A stretch of DNA of 64,000 nucleotides from Pseudorhodoferax aquiterrae. Lineage in GTDB: Bacteria; Pseudomonadota; Gammaproteobacteria; Burkholderiales; Burkholderiaceae_C. The stretch lies in contig NZ_BMYK01000004.1 of NCBI RefSeq assembly GCF_014652235.1, forward strand, positions 446,294-510,293, written 5' to 3'. Every line of letters starts with the position of its first letter. Positions within the stretch are counted from its first letter, which is position 1. The position numbers and the translations under genes were made by a program. Positions 25,522 to 33,716 of the stretch are shown piece after piece. The notes under the pieces were generated by a model. The model had not been told where the DNA came from, searched no databases, and was given only the letters and a program-made list of their open reading frames with translations.

Positions 25522-26487
25522 TCAATCCAACCGAATCCCCGCCGCCCGGATCACCGCGCCCCAGCGCCTGGACTCGGCCCGCGCCAGCGCCAGGAACTGC
25601 GCGGGCGTGCCTGGCAGCGCCTCCATGCCGATGTCGGCGAAGCGCTTCTGCACGGCCGCGGTCTGGAACGACTTGTTCAGTTCGGCATTGAGCCGCGCCA
25701 CCACGGGCGCGGGCAGGCCCGCCGGCCCCAGGATGCCCTGGAAGGCGTAGACCTCGCTGTCCTTCACGCCGGCCTCGGCCAGTGTGGGCACGCCGGGCAG
25801 CAGCGCGCTGCGCTGCGCCGAGCCGATGGCCAGCACGCGCACCTTGCCGCTTTGCATCACCGACAGGCCCGAGGCCAGGTCCAGGAACATGCAGGGCACC
25901 TGGCCGCCCATCACATCGGCCATGGCCGGGGCCGCGCCGCGGTAGGGGATGTGCACGAGGAAGCTGCCCGTGCGGTTCTTGAACAGCTCCATCGCCAGGT
26001 GGTGCGGCGAGCCGTTGCCGGGCGAGGCGTAGTTGACCTTGCCCGGGTTGGCCTTCACATGGGCCAGGAACTCGGCGAAGGTCTTGGCCGGGAAGTCCGG
26101 GTGCACCACCAGCGCCAGCGGGAAGCGGCCGATCGCGCCGATGTAGCTGAAGTCCTTCTCGGGGTGGAAGGGCAGCTTGGCGAACAGGTGCTCGTTGAAG
26201 GCCAGCACGGCGTTGTCGGCCGACAGGATGGTCAGGCCGTCGGGCTTGGCGCGTGCGACGAGTTCGGCACCGATGTTGGTGGCCGCGCCCGGGCGGTTGT
26301 CGACCACGATGCTCTGGCCCAGCGGGCCCCGCATGGCCTCGGAGAGCGTGCGCGCCAGCACGTCGGTGCCGCCGCCGGCCGGGTAGGGCACGACCCAGCG
26401 GATCGGCTGGTCGCTGCCCTGGGCGTGGGCGGCCGGCGTGGCGAAGGCGGTGGCAGCCAGGGTGGCCAGAAGGTGGCGTCGTTGCAT
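25522..26487 (-). CDS. Bug family (TctC-type) periplasmic binding protein
   Basis: A 321-residue protein from ATG 26487 with a signal peptide (MQRRHLLATLAATAFATPAA, then HAQ). The mature part has VVPYPAGGGTDVLARTLSEA, VVDNRPGAATNIGAELVAR, IPYRGAAPAMADVMGGQVP and LAEAGVKDSEVYAFQGILGP, all Bug landmarks. It is the last gene of the monooxygenase, aldolase, DUF2783 cluster, 5 bp after DUF2783, and probably binds the aromatic or carboxylic substrate of that pathway. No TctAB permease is near. It is convergent with the LysR gene at 25487. Confidence 0.9.
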   Translation of the reverse strand: MQRRHLLATLAATAFATPAAHAQGSDQPIRWVVPYPAGGGTDVLARTLSEAMRGPLGQSIVVDNRPGAATNIGAELVARAKPDGLTILSADNAVLAFNEHLFAKLPFHPEKDFSYIGAIGRFPLALVVHPDFPAKTFAEFLAHVKANPGKVNYASPGNGSPHHLAMELFKNRTGSFLVHIPYRGAAPAMADVMGGQVPCMFLDLASGLSVMQSGKVRVLAIGSAQRSALLPGVPTLAEAGVKDSEVYAFQGILGPAGLPAPVVARLNAELNKSFQTAAVQKRFADIGMEALPGTPAQFLALARAESRRWGAVIRAAGIRLD

Positions 26488-26492
26488 GGGGG

Positions 26493-26723
26493 TCAGTCTC
26501 CGTTCTCGTGGGCGGACAGCGATGGTAGGGGCAGCGCGTGCAAGGCCTCGGCCAGCGCCTGGCGGCAGCGCGCCTCGTCGCCGACCTGCTCCATGAGCAG
26601 CAGCGCCAGCCGGGCCAGGAACAGGGCCTCGCGCGCCGGGCCGGCCTCGGTGATGGCCTGGGCGCAGGCCGCGTAGAGGCGGTCGCGCGCGTCGGCGGGC
26701 AGGGCGCGGCTCACTGCTTCCAT
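26493..26723 (-). CDS. DUF2783 family small protein
   Basis: A 76-residue frame from ATG 26723, overlapping the aldolase 3' end by 13 bp. The central LYAACAQAITEAGPAREALF and LARLALLLMEQVGDEARCRQ resemble DUF2783, a small helical family typically found beside FAD-dependent hydroxylases and class II aldolases, as here. Function is unknown; the strict neighbourhood suggests a role in the same pathway, perhaps as a subunit or chaperone. The overlap with the aldolase indicates translational coupling. Without that context it could be mistaken for noise. Confidence 0.75.
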   Translation of the reverse strand: MEAVSRALPADARDRLYAACAQAITEAGPAREALFLARLALLLMEQVGDEARCRQALAEALHALPLPSLSAHENGD

Positions 26724-27496
26724 GACGGGTCCAGCCGGTCGATGCGCCGCAGCATCGCGGCGAACAGGTCCTGGCCCATGGCCGCGCCACCCAGGAAGCG
26801 GCGCGCATCCTCCACGCAGCCCTGGCGCACGGCCTCGCCGATGGGCTGGCGCGGGCCCAGCGCCGCGCCGGCCACCTGCACCTCGCAGGCGCGCTGCAGC
26901 GCCCACAGCGTGTACAGCGCCTTGGGCAAGGTCTCGCTCCAGACCAGCAGGCCATGGTTGCGCAGGACCACGGCCTGGCGCTCGCCCACGCTGGCCAGCA
27001 GGCGTGGTCCCTCGTCGGCGTGCAGCGTGATGCCCTCGAAGTCGTGGTAGGCCACGCGGTCGCTGAGCTGGGCCGCGTAGAAGTTCGTGGTTTCCAGGCC
27101 CTGGGCGCTGCAGGCCACGGCCATGCCGGCCGTGGTGTGGGTGTGCATCACGCACTGCGCGCCCGGCAGGTGGCGGTGCAGCGTGGCGTGCGGCGTGAAG
27201 CCGGCCGGGTTGATGGGCCAGGGGCTGTCGGACAGCAGGCGGCCGTCCAGGTCGACCTTGACGAGGTTGGAGGCCGTGACCTCGCTGTAGTGCAGGCCGA
27301 AGGGGTTGAGCAGGAAGTGGTGCTCGGGTCCCGGCACGCGCAGCGAGATGTGGTTGTAGATGCCTTCGCTCCAGCCCCAGAAGTCGAAGATGCGGTAGCA
27401 GGCGGCCAGTTGCAGCCGGGCCTGCCATTCGGTGTGCGCCATGCCGGGCGGGCAGGCGGCGAGCGCGGCCGGCAGCGGATCGTGGGCGGTGTTCAT
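26711..27496 (-). CDS. Class II aldolase/adducin family protein
   Basis: A 261-residue class II aldolase-fold protein. GWSEGIYNHISLRVPGPEHH resembles the phosphate-site Asn/Ser loop, and the metal site is MHTHTTAGMAV (HxH) with a third His in VVLRNHGLLVWSETLPKA, so zinc binding looks intact. Such enzymes cleave or epimerise phosphorylated sugars, or decarboxylate in some aromatic pathways. Here it lies between an MhpA-like hydroxylase (4 bp ATGA overlap) and DUF2783, so a role in aromatic or hydroxy-acid breakdown is likelier than sugar metabolism. Substrate is unknown. Confidence 0.85.
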   Translation of the reverse strand: MNTAHDPLPAALAACPPGMAHTEWQARLQLAACYRIFDFWGWSEGIYNHISLRVPGPEHHFLLNPFGLHYSEVTASNLVKVDLDGRLLSDSPWPINPAGFTPHATLHRHLPGAQCVMHTHTTAGMAVACSAQGLETTNFYAAQLSDRVAYHDFEGITLHADEGPRLLASVGERQAVVLRNHGLLVWSETLPKALYTLWALQRACEVQVAGAALGPRQPIGEAVRQGCVEDARRFLGGAAMGQDLFAAMLRRIDRLDPSWKQ

Positions 27497-29124
27497 GCGG
27501 TGGTCTCCTCGTCGTGGTGGATGCAGCTGGCGCGCGCGAGGGCGCGGGCCAGCGCGCCGGCTGGCGGCAGCCCGGGCCAGCGCGCGGCCACGTGGCCGTC
27601 GGGGCGCAGCAGCAGCGTGGGGCCGTCGTCGCTCTGCAGCGGCAGCAGCGCCAGCGGCAGCGCCCCGGCATCGCCCGCGAGCGCCGCGGCATGCGCGGGC
27701 CGGCACAGCAGCGCGAAGCCCGGGCCGGTGTGGTCCAGCAGGTGGCCGCCGCCGGGCAGCGGCCGGTCGGCCAGCACCTCGCCGGGCAGCGGGCCGGCGA
27801 TGGCGTGGGTGTCGGGCGTGGACAGCGGCGAGTCCACGTAGCGCACGGCCTCGGTCTGGCGCGGGTTGATGAGCTGGGCGATGCCGCGGTGCCGTTCGGC
27901 CAGCGACAGCGCGGCCTCGCGCAGCAGCTCGAAGCCGCGCGAGGGCGGCGACATGAACTCGGTGCTGCGCATGGCGCTCTCGGCGTTGGTGTGGAAGGCC
28001 GCGATGCGTTCCTGCGAGTAGCTGTCGAGCAGCGCGTGGCCGGCCCGACCCTGCGCCACCAGCGCGAGTTTCCACGCCAGGTTGTCGGCGTCGTCGAAGC
28101 CCGAGTTGAGTCCGCGCACGCCGAAGATCGGCATGGCGTGCGCCGCATTGCCGGCGAACAGCACGCGGCCGTGGCGGTAGCTTCCCAGCGTCATCGCGCC
28201 GGCGCGGTAGACCGAGGTCCAGACCGGCTTCCAGGGCAGGTGGCCTTCGCCGATGGCGTCCAGGTGGCGCTGCACGAAGGCCTGCACGGCGGCCGGCGTG
28301 AGCGCCTCCTCGGTGCTCTGGCCGGCGCGCAGCTGGTAGTCGATGCGCCAGATGTCGTCGGGCTGGGGGTGCATCAGCACGGTGCCGCCGCGGTGCCAGG
28401 GCGGATCGAACCAGGCGCGGCGCTCGACCGGGTGGCGGCTCGGCAGTTCGATGTCGATGATCACGTAGCGGCCTTCGTAGGCCGCGCCGTGCAGTTCCAA
28501 GCCCAGCGCCTTGCGCACGAAGCTCTGGCCGCCGTCGCAGGCGACCAGCCAGTCGGCATCGAGCGTGTAGTGGCCCAGCGCATTGCGCGCCTGCAGCTGC
28601 ACCCCGTCGGCCTGCTGCGCGAAGCCGCTCAAGGCCGTGCCCCAGCGCAGGTCGATCCGACCCGGCGTGGCGGCGTTGCAGCGGTCGATCGCGTCGAGCA
28701 GGAACTGCTCGATGTAGTACTGCGACAGGTTCAGCATGGGCGGCAGCTTGTGGCCGGCGTCGTGCGGCATCGCGAAGCGCAGCACCTCGGTGGTCTGGTA
28801 GAAGCTGCGGCCTGCCGTCCAGGGCAGGCCCTTGGCCAGGAAGGCCTCGAGCGCACCCAGGCGCTGCAGGATCTGCAGGCTGCGGCGCGAGACGCAGATC
28901 GCCCGGCTGCCGGTGCAGACCGTGTCGTCGGCCTCCAGCAGCACGCTGGCCACGCCCTGCATGGCCAGCCCCAGTGCCAGTGCCATGCCGACCGGGCCGC
29001 CGCCGGCGATGGCCACGGCATGGCGGCGGGTCTCCCGGCCGTCCTGCAGCGCCGGTAGCCGCGGCGCATGGCGGGTGTAGTGGAAGGCGCCGACGGATGG
29101 CGGCGGGGGCTCGGGCGCGGGCAT
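27493..29124 (-). CDS. FAD-dependent aromatic hydroxylase, MhpA-like
   Basis: A 543-residue class A flavoprotein monooxygenase. It has N-terminal GGGPVGMALALGLAMQGV (GxGxxG), the middle VACDGGQSFVRKALGLELHG (DG motif) and RVLFAGNAAHAMPIFGVRGL then NSGFDDADNLAWKLALV. It resembles 3-(3-hydroxyphenyl)propionate hydroxylases but the GD motif Asp is Asn (GNAAH) and GQG is VRG. The C-terminal 150 residues form a thioredoxin-like domain typical of the phenol hydroxylase group. It starts the aldolase-DUF2783-Bug operon and is divergent from a LuxR regulator at 29219. A role in hydroxylating an aromatic or alicyclic acid is inferred. Confidence 0.85.
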   Translation of the reverse strand: MPAPEPPPPSVGAFHYTRHAPRLPALQDGRETRRHAVAIAGGGPVGMALALGLAMQGVASVLLEADDTVCTGSRAICVSRRSLQILQRLGALEAFLAKGLPWTAGRSFYQTTEVLRFAMPHDAGHKLPPMLNLSQYYIEQFLLDAIDRCNAATPGRIDLRWGTALSGFAQQADGVQLQARNALGHYTLDADWLVACDGGQSFVRKALGLELHGAAYEGRYVIIDIELPSRHPVERRAWFDPPWHRGGTVLMHPQPDDIWRIDYQLRAGQSTEEALTPAAVQAFVQRHLDAIGEGHLPWKPVWTSVYRAGAMTLGSYRHGRVLFAGNAAHAMPIFGVRGLNSGFDDADNLAWKLALVAQGRAGHALLDSYSQERIAAFHTNAESAMRSTEFMSPPSRGFELLREAALSLAERHRGIAQLINPRQTEAVRYVDSPLSTPDTHAIAGPLPGEVLADRPLPGGGHLLDHTGPGFALLCRPAHAAALAGDAGALPLALLPLQSDDGPTLLLRPDGHVAARWPGLPPAGALARALARASCIHHDEETTA

Positions 29125-29218
29125 GTCTGTCTCCTCGGTTCTGCGCGATGGCGGGATTGTCAGGAGCCGGCGCGCCGCCGTGTGTAGTAACTTCTGATGA
29201 CAAGGACAAACCCCCACC

Positions 29219-29989
29219 ATGCAACGCTGGCGCATCCCTCCCACCGACCGGGCGCTGGCCGCCCGCGTGGTCGGCGGCGTGCTGGCCGGCGTGGGCACGG
29301 CGCGGCTCGCGGCGCACTACCTCGCGGCCCTGCAGGAACTGCTGCCCGTGACCTTCTGCACCGTGTTCGCGGTCGGTGCCAGTGGCCGCATCGAGACCGT
29401 GTCGGCCGCCAGCAGCTATGGCGACACGGCCGAGCGCACGGCCGGCCGCTACGTCGCCGAGCGCTTCGACCGCGTCGACCCCATGCTGGTCTGGCTGGCC
29501 GCGCGCAAGCGGCCCGCACGCGCCCAGCTGTGGCTGGGCCACCACCGCGGCGACGAGCTGGCCGACGCGGCCTACCGTGCGGCCTGCTACACCGATGTGG
29601 GCATCCGCGAGCGCGCCTCGGTGCTGGTGCTCTCGCCCAACGGGCAGCGTGCGGCCATCAGCTGCTACCGCAGCCTCGCCCAGCCGGCCTTCGCGGCAGC
29701 GGACTTTGCACTGCTGGAGGCGCATGCGACGCTGCTGGCCGAGGCGACCGCCGCGCATGGCCGCGTGGTGGCGGCCGGCGCCCCGGTGGCCGCCGGCCTG
29801 GCGGGCGCGCTGCTGCGCTTAAGCCCGCGCGAGCGCGAGGTACTGGACCGGCTCGCGGCCGGCCGCACGGCCAAGGAGGCGGCGCAGGACCTGGGCGTGG
29901 CACTGAGCACGGTGCGCACGCTGCAGTACCGCGCGTTCCGGCGGTTGGGGCTGCGTTCGGTCAAGGACCTGTTGCGCGGCCGGGCCTGA
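29219..29989 (+). CDS. LuxR/NarL-type helix-turn-helix regulator
   Basis: A 256-residue protein with a C-terminal LuxR-type helix-turn-helix (about 200-256: LSPREREVLDRLAAGRTAKE, AAQDLGVALSTVRTLQYRAF). The N-terminal 190 residues are a presumed ligand-binding domain with no receiver motif, so it is a one-component regulator. It is divergent from the hydroxylase operon with a 94 bp spacer and probably controls it. The region 29990-30113 downstream holds no gene. The ligand is not known. Confidence 0.85.
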   Translation: MQRWRIPPTDRALAARVVGGVLAGVGTARLAAHYLAALQELLPVTFCTVFAVGASGRIETVSAASSYGDTAERTAGRYVAERFDRVDPMLVWLAARKRPARAQLWLGHHRGDELADAAYRAACYTDVGIRERASVLVLSPNGQRAAISCYRSLAQPAFAAADFALLEAHATLLAEATAAHGRVVAAGAPVAAGLAGALLRLSPREREVLDRLAAGRTAKEAAQDLGVALSTVRTLQYRAFRRLGLRSVKDLLRGRA

Positions 29990-30113
29990 TCGGTTCCCGG
30001 CGCAGGCCGCCCTGGCCACGCTGCAGCATCCGTGCGATGCCCTCGGAGCAGCGCCGGGTGCGGCGCAGCGTTTGGAAGTCTTGCGAGGACGGCATCGGTA
30101 AGGGGTGCCGCGC

Positions 30114-30869
30114 TTACTTGCTCAGCACGCCCTTGACCGGATCGGCGCGGCCCAGCGTCTGTGCGCTGACCGGGGCGCCGGCCGCGATCAGCGCCGCGCG
30201 CTGCTGCGCAATCGGCGTGCGCGTGCAGATCTGCTCGAAGCGCGCGAGGGTGTCGAAGCAGGGCAGGGCGAGCACGCGCGCCACGAAGGCGGCCGTGCGC
30301 GGCCAGCGCGTGGCGTCCAGCTGGTAGCGCGCAAAACCCAGGTTGCGGAAGAAGGTGGCGACCGCGATGTCGGCCAGCGACAGCGGGCCGAACAGCAGGC
30401 CGTCGGCGGGCAGCAGGGCCTCGAGGTGGTCCAGCGCGGCCGGGATCTCCACATCGCGCGCCTTGGCCAGCACGGCCTCGTCCACGGGCTGGTTCCAGAC
30501 GAAGCGGTTGATCACGAGCTGGTTGAAGTAGCGCCAGATGAAGACCTCGCCCAGCACCGAATCGGCATATTCCTCCAGCGCCCTTGCGCGCGCCCGCGCC
30601 ACGGTGTCGTCGGGCCACAGCGCGGGCGTGGGGTGCTTGTCCTGCAGGTACTCGCAGATCACCGTGGAGTCGGCCAGCGCAAGCTCGCCATCGAGCAGCA
30701 CCGGCACGCGCCGCGCCGGGCTCAGCCGGGCGAAGCGCTCGTCGCCGAAGAACGGCACGATGGGGTCGATGGCATAGGGCAGGCCCTTGTATTCCAGCAC
30801 GGCCAGCACCTTGCGCACATAGGGCGAGATGTAGGAACCGATGACGGTCAGCGGCGCGGTGGTCACCAT
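30114..30869 (-). CDS. Glutathione S-transferase family protein
   Basis: A 251-residue cytosolic GST. The thioredoxin-like N-terminal domain reads VIGSYISPYVRKVLAVLEYK then RRVPVLLDGELALADSTVIC with cis-Pro (VPVL) and the ESxxI-like glutathione contact DSTVI. The C-terminal helical domain spans about 90-230. The SPY motif near residue 15 supplies the usual catalytic Ser/Tyr position. It could conjugate glutathione to electrophiles or act as a dehalogenase or isomerase. It is followed on the same strand upstream by glnE (18 bp), so the two may be cotranscribed, without a clear functional link. Confidence 0.85.
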   Translation of the reverse strand: MVTTAPLTVIGSYISPYVRKVLAVLEYKGLPYAIDPIVPFFGDERFARLSPARRVPVLLDGELALADSTVICEYLQDKHPTPALWPDDTVARARARALEEYADSVLGEVFIWRYFNQLVINRFVWNQPVDEAVLAKARDVEIPAALDHLEALLPADGLLFGPLSLADIAVATFFRNLGFARYQLDATRWPRTAAFVARVLALPCFDTLARFEQICTRTPIAQQRAALIAAGAPVSAQTLGRADPVKGVLSK

Positions 30870-30887
30870 GGGGCTACCTTCGGATGT

Positions 30888-33692
30888 TCAGTCGAACACG
30901 GCGTGCCACAGGGCCAGCACGGCGTCGCGTTCGCCGGCCACGTCGGCGGCGTCGACCTGGGTCGAGGCTTCGTCCAGCCGGGCACGGTGCTGCAGATGGC
31001 GCAGCTCGCGGTAGGCGTCGGCCGCGGCATGGCCCACGCCGGTGGGCAGCAGGCCACAGGCCTCGGCGCGGTGCAGCAGTGCGATGTTGCCAACGTTGGC
31101 GATCAGTTCGGCATGCCGGGCGGACTGCGACAGCACGAGGTACTGCACGGCGAACTCGGCATCGACCATGCCACCCGGGCTGTGCTTGAGGTCGAACTTC
31201 TCGCCGCGCACGGGATGGGCCGCGCGCACCTTCTCGCGCATGGCCACGATCTCGCTGCGCAGTGCCTGCGCATCGCGCGCCGACGTGACCACGGCGCTGC
31301 GCACGGCGTCGAAGCGCGGCTGCAGCGCATCCATGCCGACCACGAAGCGCGCGCGCGTCATGGCCTGGTGCTCCCAGGTCCAGGCGGTGTTGCTGCCGCG
31401 GCCCTTCTGGTAGTTGGCGTAGGCCTCGAAGCTCGTGATGAGCAGGCCCGAGTTGCCGTTGGGGCGCAGCGCGGTGTCGATCTCGAACAGATCGCCCTCG
31501 CGCGTCTTGACGGTCAGCCAGTTGATCATCTTGCGCACGAAGGCGGCGTAGGCCTCGGGCGCGCGCTCGTCCTCGTCCTCGTAGACGAACACGATGTCCA
31601 GGTCGCTGCCGTAGCCGAGTTCCTTTCCGCCCAGTTTGCCGTAGCCGATGATGGCGTACTGCGGCTCGGCGCGGTGCGCGTTCTTCAGGCGCTGCCAGCA
31701 CCAGCGGGCCGTCACGCGCAACATGGTGTCGGCCAGGGCCGAGAGGTCGTCGGCCACCTGCTCCACGGTGAGGCGGCCCTCGACGTCGCGCGCCAGCGTG
31801 CGGAAGGTCTCGGCATGGTGGGCGCGGCGCAGCAGGTTCAGCAGTTCCTCCTCGTCGTCCTCGCCGGTACGGGCCAGCGAGGCCCGGCGCTCCTCCAGTT
31901 CGCGCTCGAAGGCCTGTGGCTCGAAACGCTCGGACAGCATCGAGGCCGAGGCCAGCTCGTCGATCACGCCGGGGTGGCGCAGCAGGTAGCGCGCCGGCCA
32001 GCGTGCCGCGCCCAGCAGGCGCAGCAGGCGCTCGTGCGTGGCCGGCCGCTCCAGCAGCAGCGCGAGGTAGCTTTCGCGGCGCAGCAGCGGCTCGACCCAG
32101 TCGGTCCAGCGCAGCGCGCCCTGCAGCCGGTGCGTGGCATCGATGCCCTCGCCCGGATGCGCGTCGCGCAGCCAGTCGGCCGTGCGCTGCACCAGGCGCA
32201 GCAGCCGCCCGCGGCTCTCGTCGCGCAGCGCCGCCACGCGCGGGTGCTCGCGCCAGGCCTCGATGCGCTGGCGGAAGTCGGACGGCAGGCGGTCGAGCAC
32301 GGCGTCGAAGTCCGGCACCGCCGGGCCCTGCGCCTTGGGGCCGCCCTTGCAGTTACCCTTGCAGGGCTTGGCGTCGCCGCCAAGCAGGATGTCGAACTCC
32401 TGCGCGACGAACTCGCGGTGCTGGTCCAGCTCGGACAGGAAGGGGCAGCACGAGGCATAGCCCATGGTCTCGGCGATCCAGGCCAGGTCCTCGTCGCCCG
32501 AGGGCAGCACATGGGTCTGCTGGTCGTCCAGGTACTGGATGCGGTGCTCCACGCGGCGCAGGAACACGTAGGCCTGGGCCAGCGCCTCGGCCGTGGCCTG
32601 GGGCATGAGCCCGGCGCGCGCCAGGCGCGGCAGTGCGTCCAGCGTGGAGCGCGTGCGCAGCTCGGGGAACTGGCCGCCCCGCACCACCTGCAGCAGCTGG
32701 ACGATGAATTCGATCTCGCGGATGCCGCCGCGCGAGAGCTTGACGTCGTTGGCACGCTCGGGATGGCCGGCGGCGCGGCGTGCGGCGTGCTCGCGGATCT
32801 GCCGGTGCAGCGTGCGCAGCGCCTCGAACACGTTGTAGTCCAGGTAGCGGCGGAACACGAAGGGCAGCACCACGCTGCGCAGCTCGCTGGCCGAGCCGTC
32901 CTGCACGCAGCGGCGCGGTGCGACCACGCGGCTCTTGAGCCAGGCGAAGCGCTCCCATTCGCGGCCCTGCACCTGCAAATAGTCTTCCAGCGCGCCGAGC
33001 GAGACGGCCGGTGGGCCGGAGTTGCCATGGGGACGCAATGCCAGGTCCACGCGGAACACGAAGCCGTGCTCGGTGGTGTCGCCGACCAGCGCATAGACGG
33101 TCTTGATGGCGCGCGAGAAGTACTCGTGGTTGCTGATGCGCCCGCGCCCGTCGGCCGTGCCGGCGGTCTCGCCGTCCTGGTCGTAGATGTAGATGAGGTC
33201 GATGTCGCTGGAGACATTGAGCTCGCGCGCGCCGAGCTTGCCCATGCCGATGACCCACAGCTGGGCGCGCCGGCCGTCCGCCGTGCGCGGCATGCCGTGG
33301 CGTTCGTCGAGTTCGCGCTCGGCCTGCAGCAGGGCTTCGTCCAAGGCCAGTTCGGCCAGCTCGGTCACGGCCGTGGTCACCACCGCCAGTTCGGCGCGCT
33401 GCTCGCAATCGAGCACCACCAGCCGTTCCATGACCAGCTGGCGCAGCACCCGCAGCGCGGCGCTGAGGCCATGGCCGCCCGCCAGCAGTTGCGCCAGCGT
33501 GGCCTGCATGGCGGCCTTGCGCGGCGGGCCCGGTGGCAGCAGCGCCAGTTCGGCGGCGTAGCGGCGGCGCAGGCGTTGCACGAAGCGCGAATGCAAGGTC
33601 GGCACCGGGGCCGCGGCAGGAGATTCGGGAAGGAATGGCGTTAACAAAGGGTCACGGGGGAGGGCGGAACCGGTGCCGGGGTCGCGGGTCAT
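30888..33692 (-). CDS. glnE: Bifunctional glutamine synthetase adenylyltransferase/deadenylase
   Basis: A 934-residue GlnE, close to the usual length of about 945. Two nucleotidyltransferase domains are visible: N-terminal GMGKLGARELNVSSDIDLIY (deadenylylating half) and C-terminal GYGKLGGKELGYGSDLDIVF (adenylylating half), each with the GSD/SSD catalytic acid pair. It adenylylates and deadenylylates glutamine synthetase on signals from PII. Between the domains, near residue 440-465, is a Lys/Gly linker with two cysteines (CKGNCKG). Its start is 24 bp from the divergent yhdP start. An AGGAATT ribosome site precedes the ATG. Confidence 0.95.
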   Translation of the reverse strand: MTRDPGTGSALPRDPLLTPFLPESPAAAPVPTLHSRFVQRLRRRYAAELALLPPGPPRKAAMQATLAQLLAGGHGLSAALRVLRQLVMERLVVLDCEQRAELAVVTTAVTELAELALDEALLQAERELDERHGMPRTADGRRAQLWVIGMGKLGARELNVSSDIDLIYIYDQDGETAGTADGRGRISNHEYFSRAIKTVYALVGDTTEHGFVFRVDLALRPHGNSGPPAVSLGALEDYLQVQGREWERFAWLKSRVVAPRRCVQDGSASELRSVVLPFVFRRYLDYNVFEALRTLHRQIREHAARRAAGHPERANDVKLSRGGIREIEFIVQLLQVVRGGQFPELRTRSTLDALPRLARAGLMPQATAEALAQAYVFLRRVEHRIQYLDDQQTHVLPSGDEDLAWIAETMGYASCCPFLSELDQHREFVAQEFDILLGGDAKPCKGNCKGGPKAQGPAVPDFDAVLDRLPSDFRQRIEAWREHPRVAALRDESRGRLLRLVQRTADWLRDAHPGEGIDATHRLQGALRWTDWVEPLLRRESYLALLLERPATHERLLRLLGAARWPARYLLRHPGVIDELASASMLSERFEPQAFERELEERRASLARTGEDDEEELLNLLRRAHHAETFRTLARDVEGRLTVEQVADDLSALADTMLRVTARWCWQRLKNAHRAEPQYAIIGYGKLGGKELGYGSDLDIVFVYEDEDERAPEAYAAFVRKMINWLTVKTREGDLFEIDTALRPNGNSGLLITSFEAYANYQKGRGSNTAWTWEHQAMTRARFVVGMDALQPRFDAVRSAVVTSARDAQALRSEIVAMREKVRAAHPVRGEKFDLKHSPGGMVDAEFAVQYLVLSQSARHAELIANVGNIALLHRAEACGLLPTGVGHAAADAYRELRHLQHRARLDEASTQVDAADVAGERDAVLALWHAVFD

Positions 33693-33716
33693 AATTCCTG
33701 GCCGATCTAGCTTGCA

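Noticed and set aside
26711..29758. 1015-codon minus-strand frame
   Set aside because: Its C-terminal part is the real class II aldolase in frame; the rest is the antisense or off-frame reading of the hydroxylase and is not protein-like.
29990..30113. Possible small gene or RNA between LuxR-type gene and GST gene
   Set aside because: No frame with a ribosome site, and no convincing structure; ordinary spacer.
30105..33644. 1179-codon plus-strand frame opposite glnE
   Set aside because: It is antisense to a clear GlnE with both catalytic domains; composition is repetitive His/Arg/Gln with no motif.
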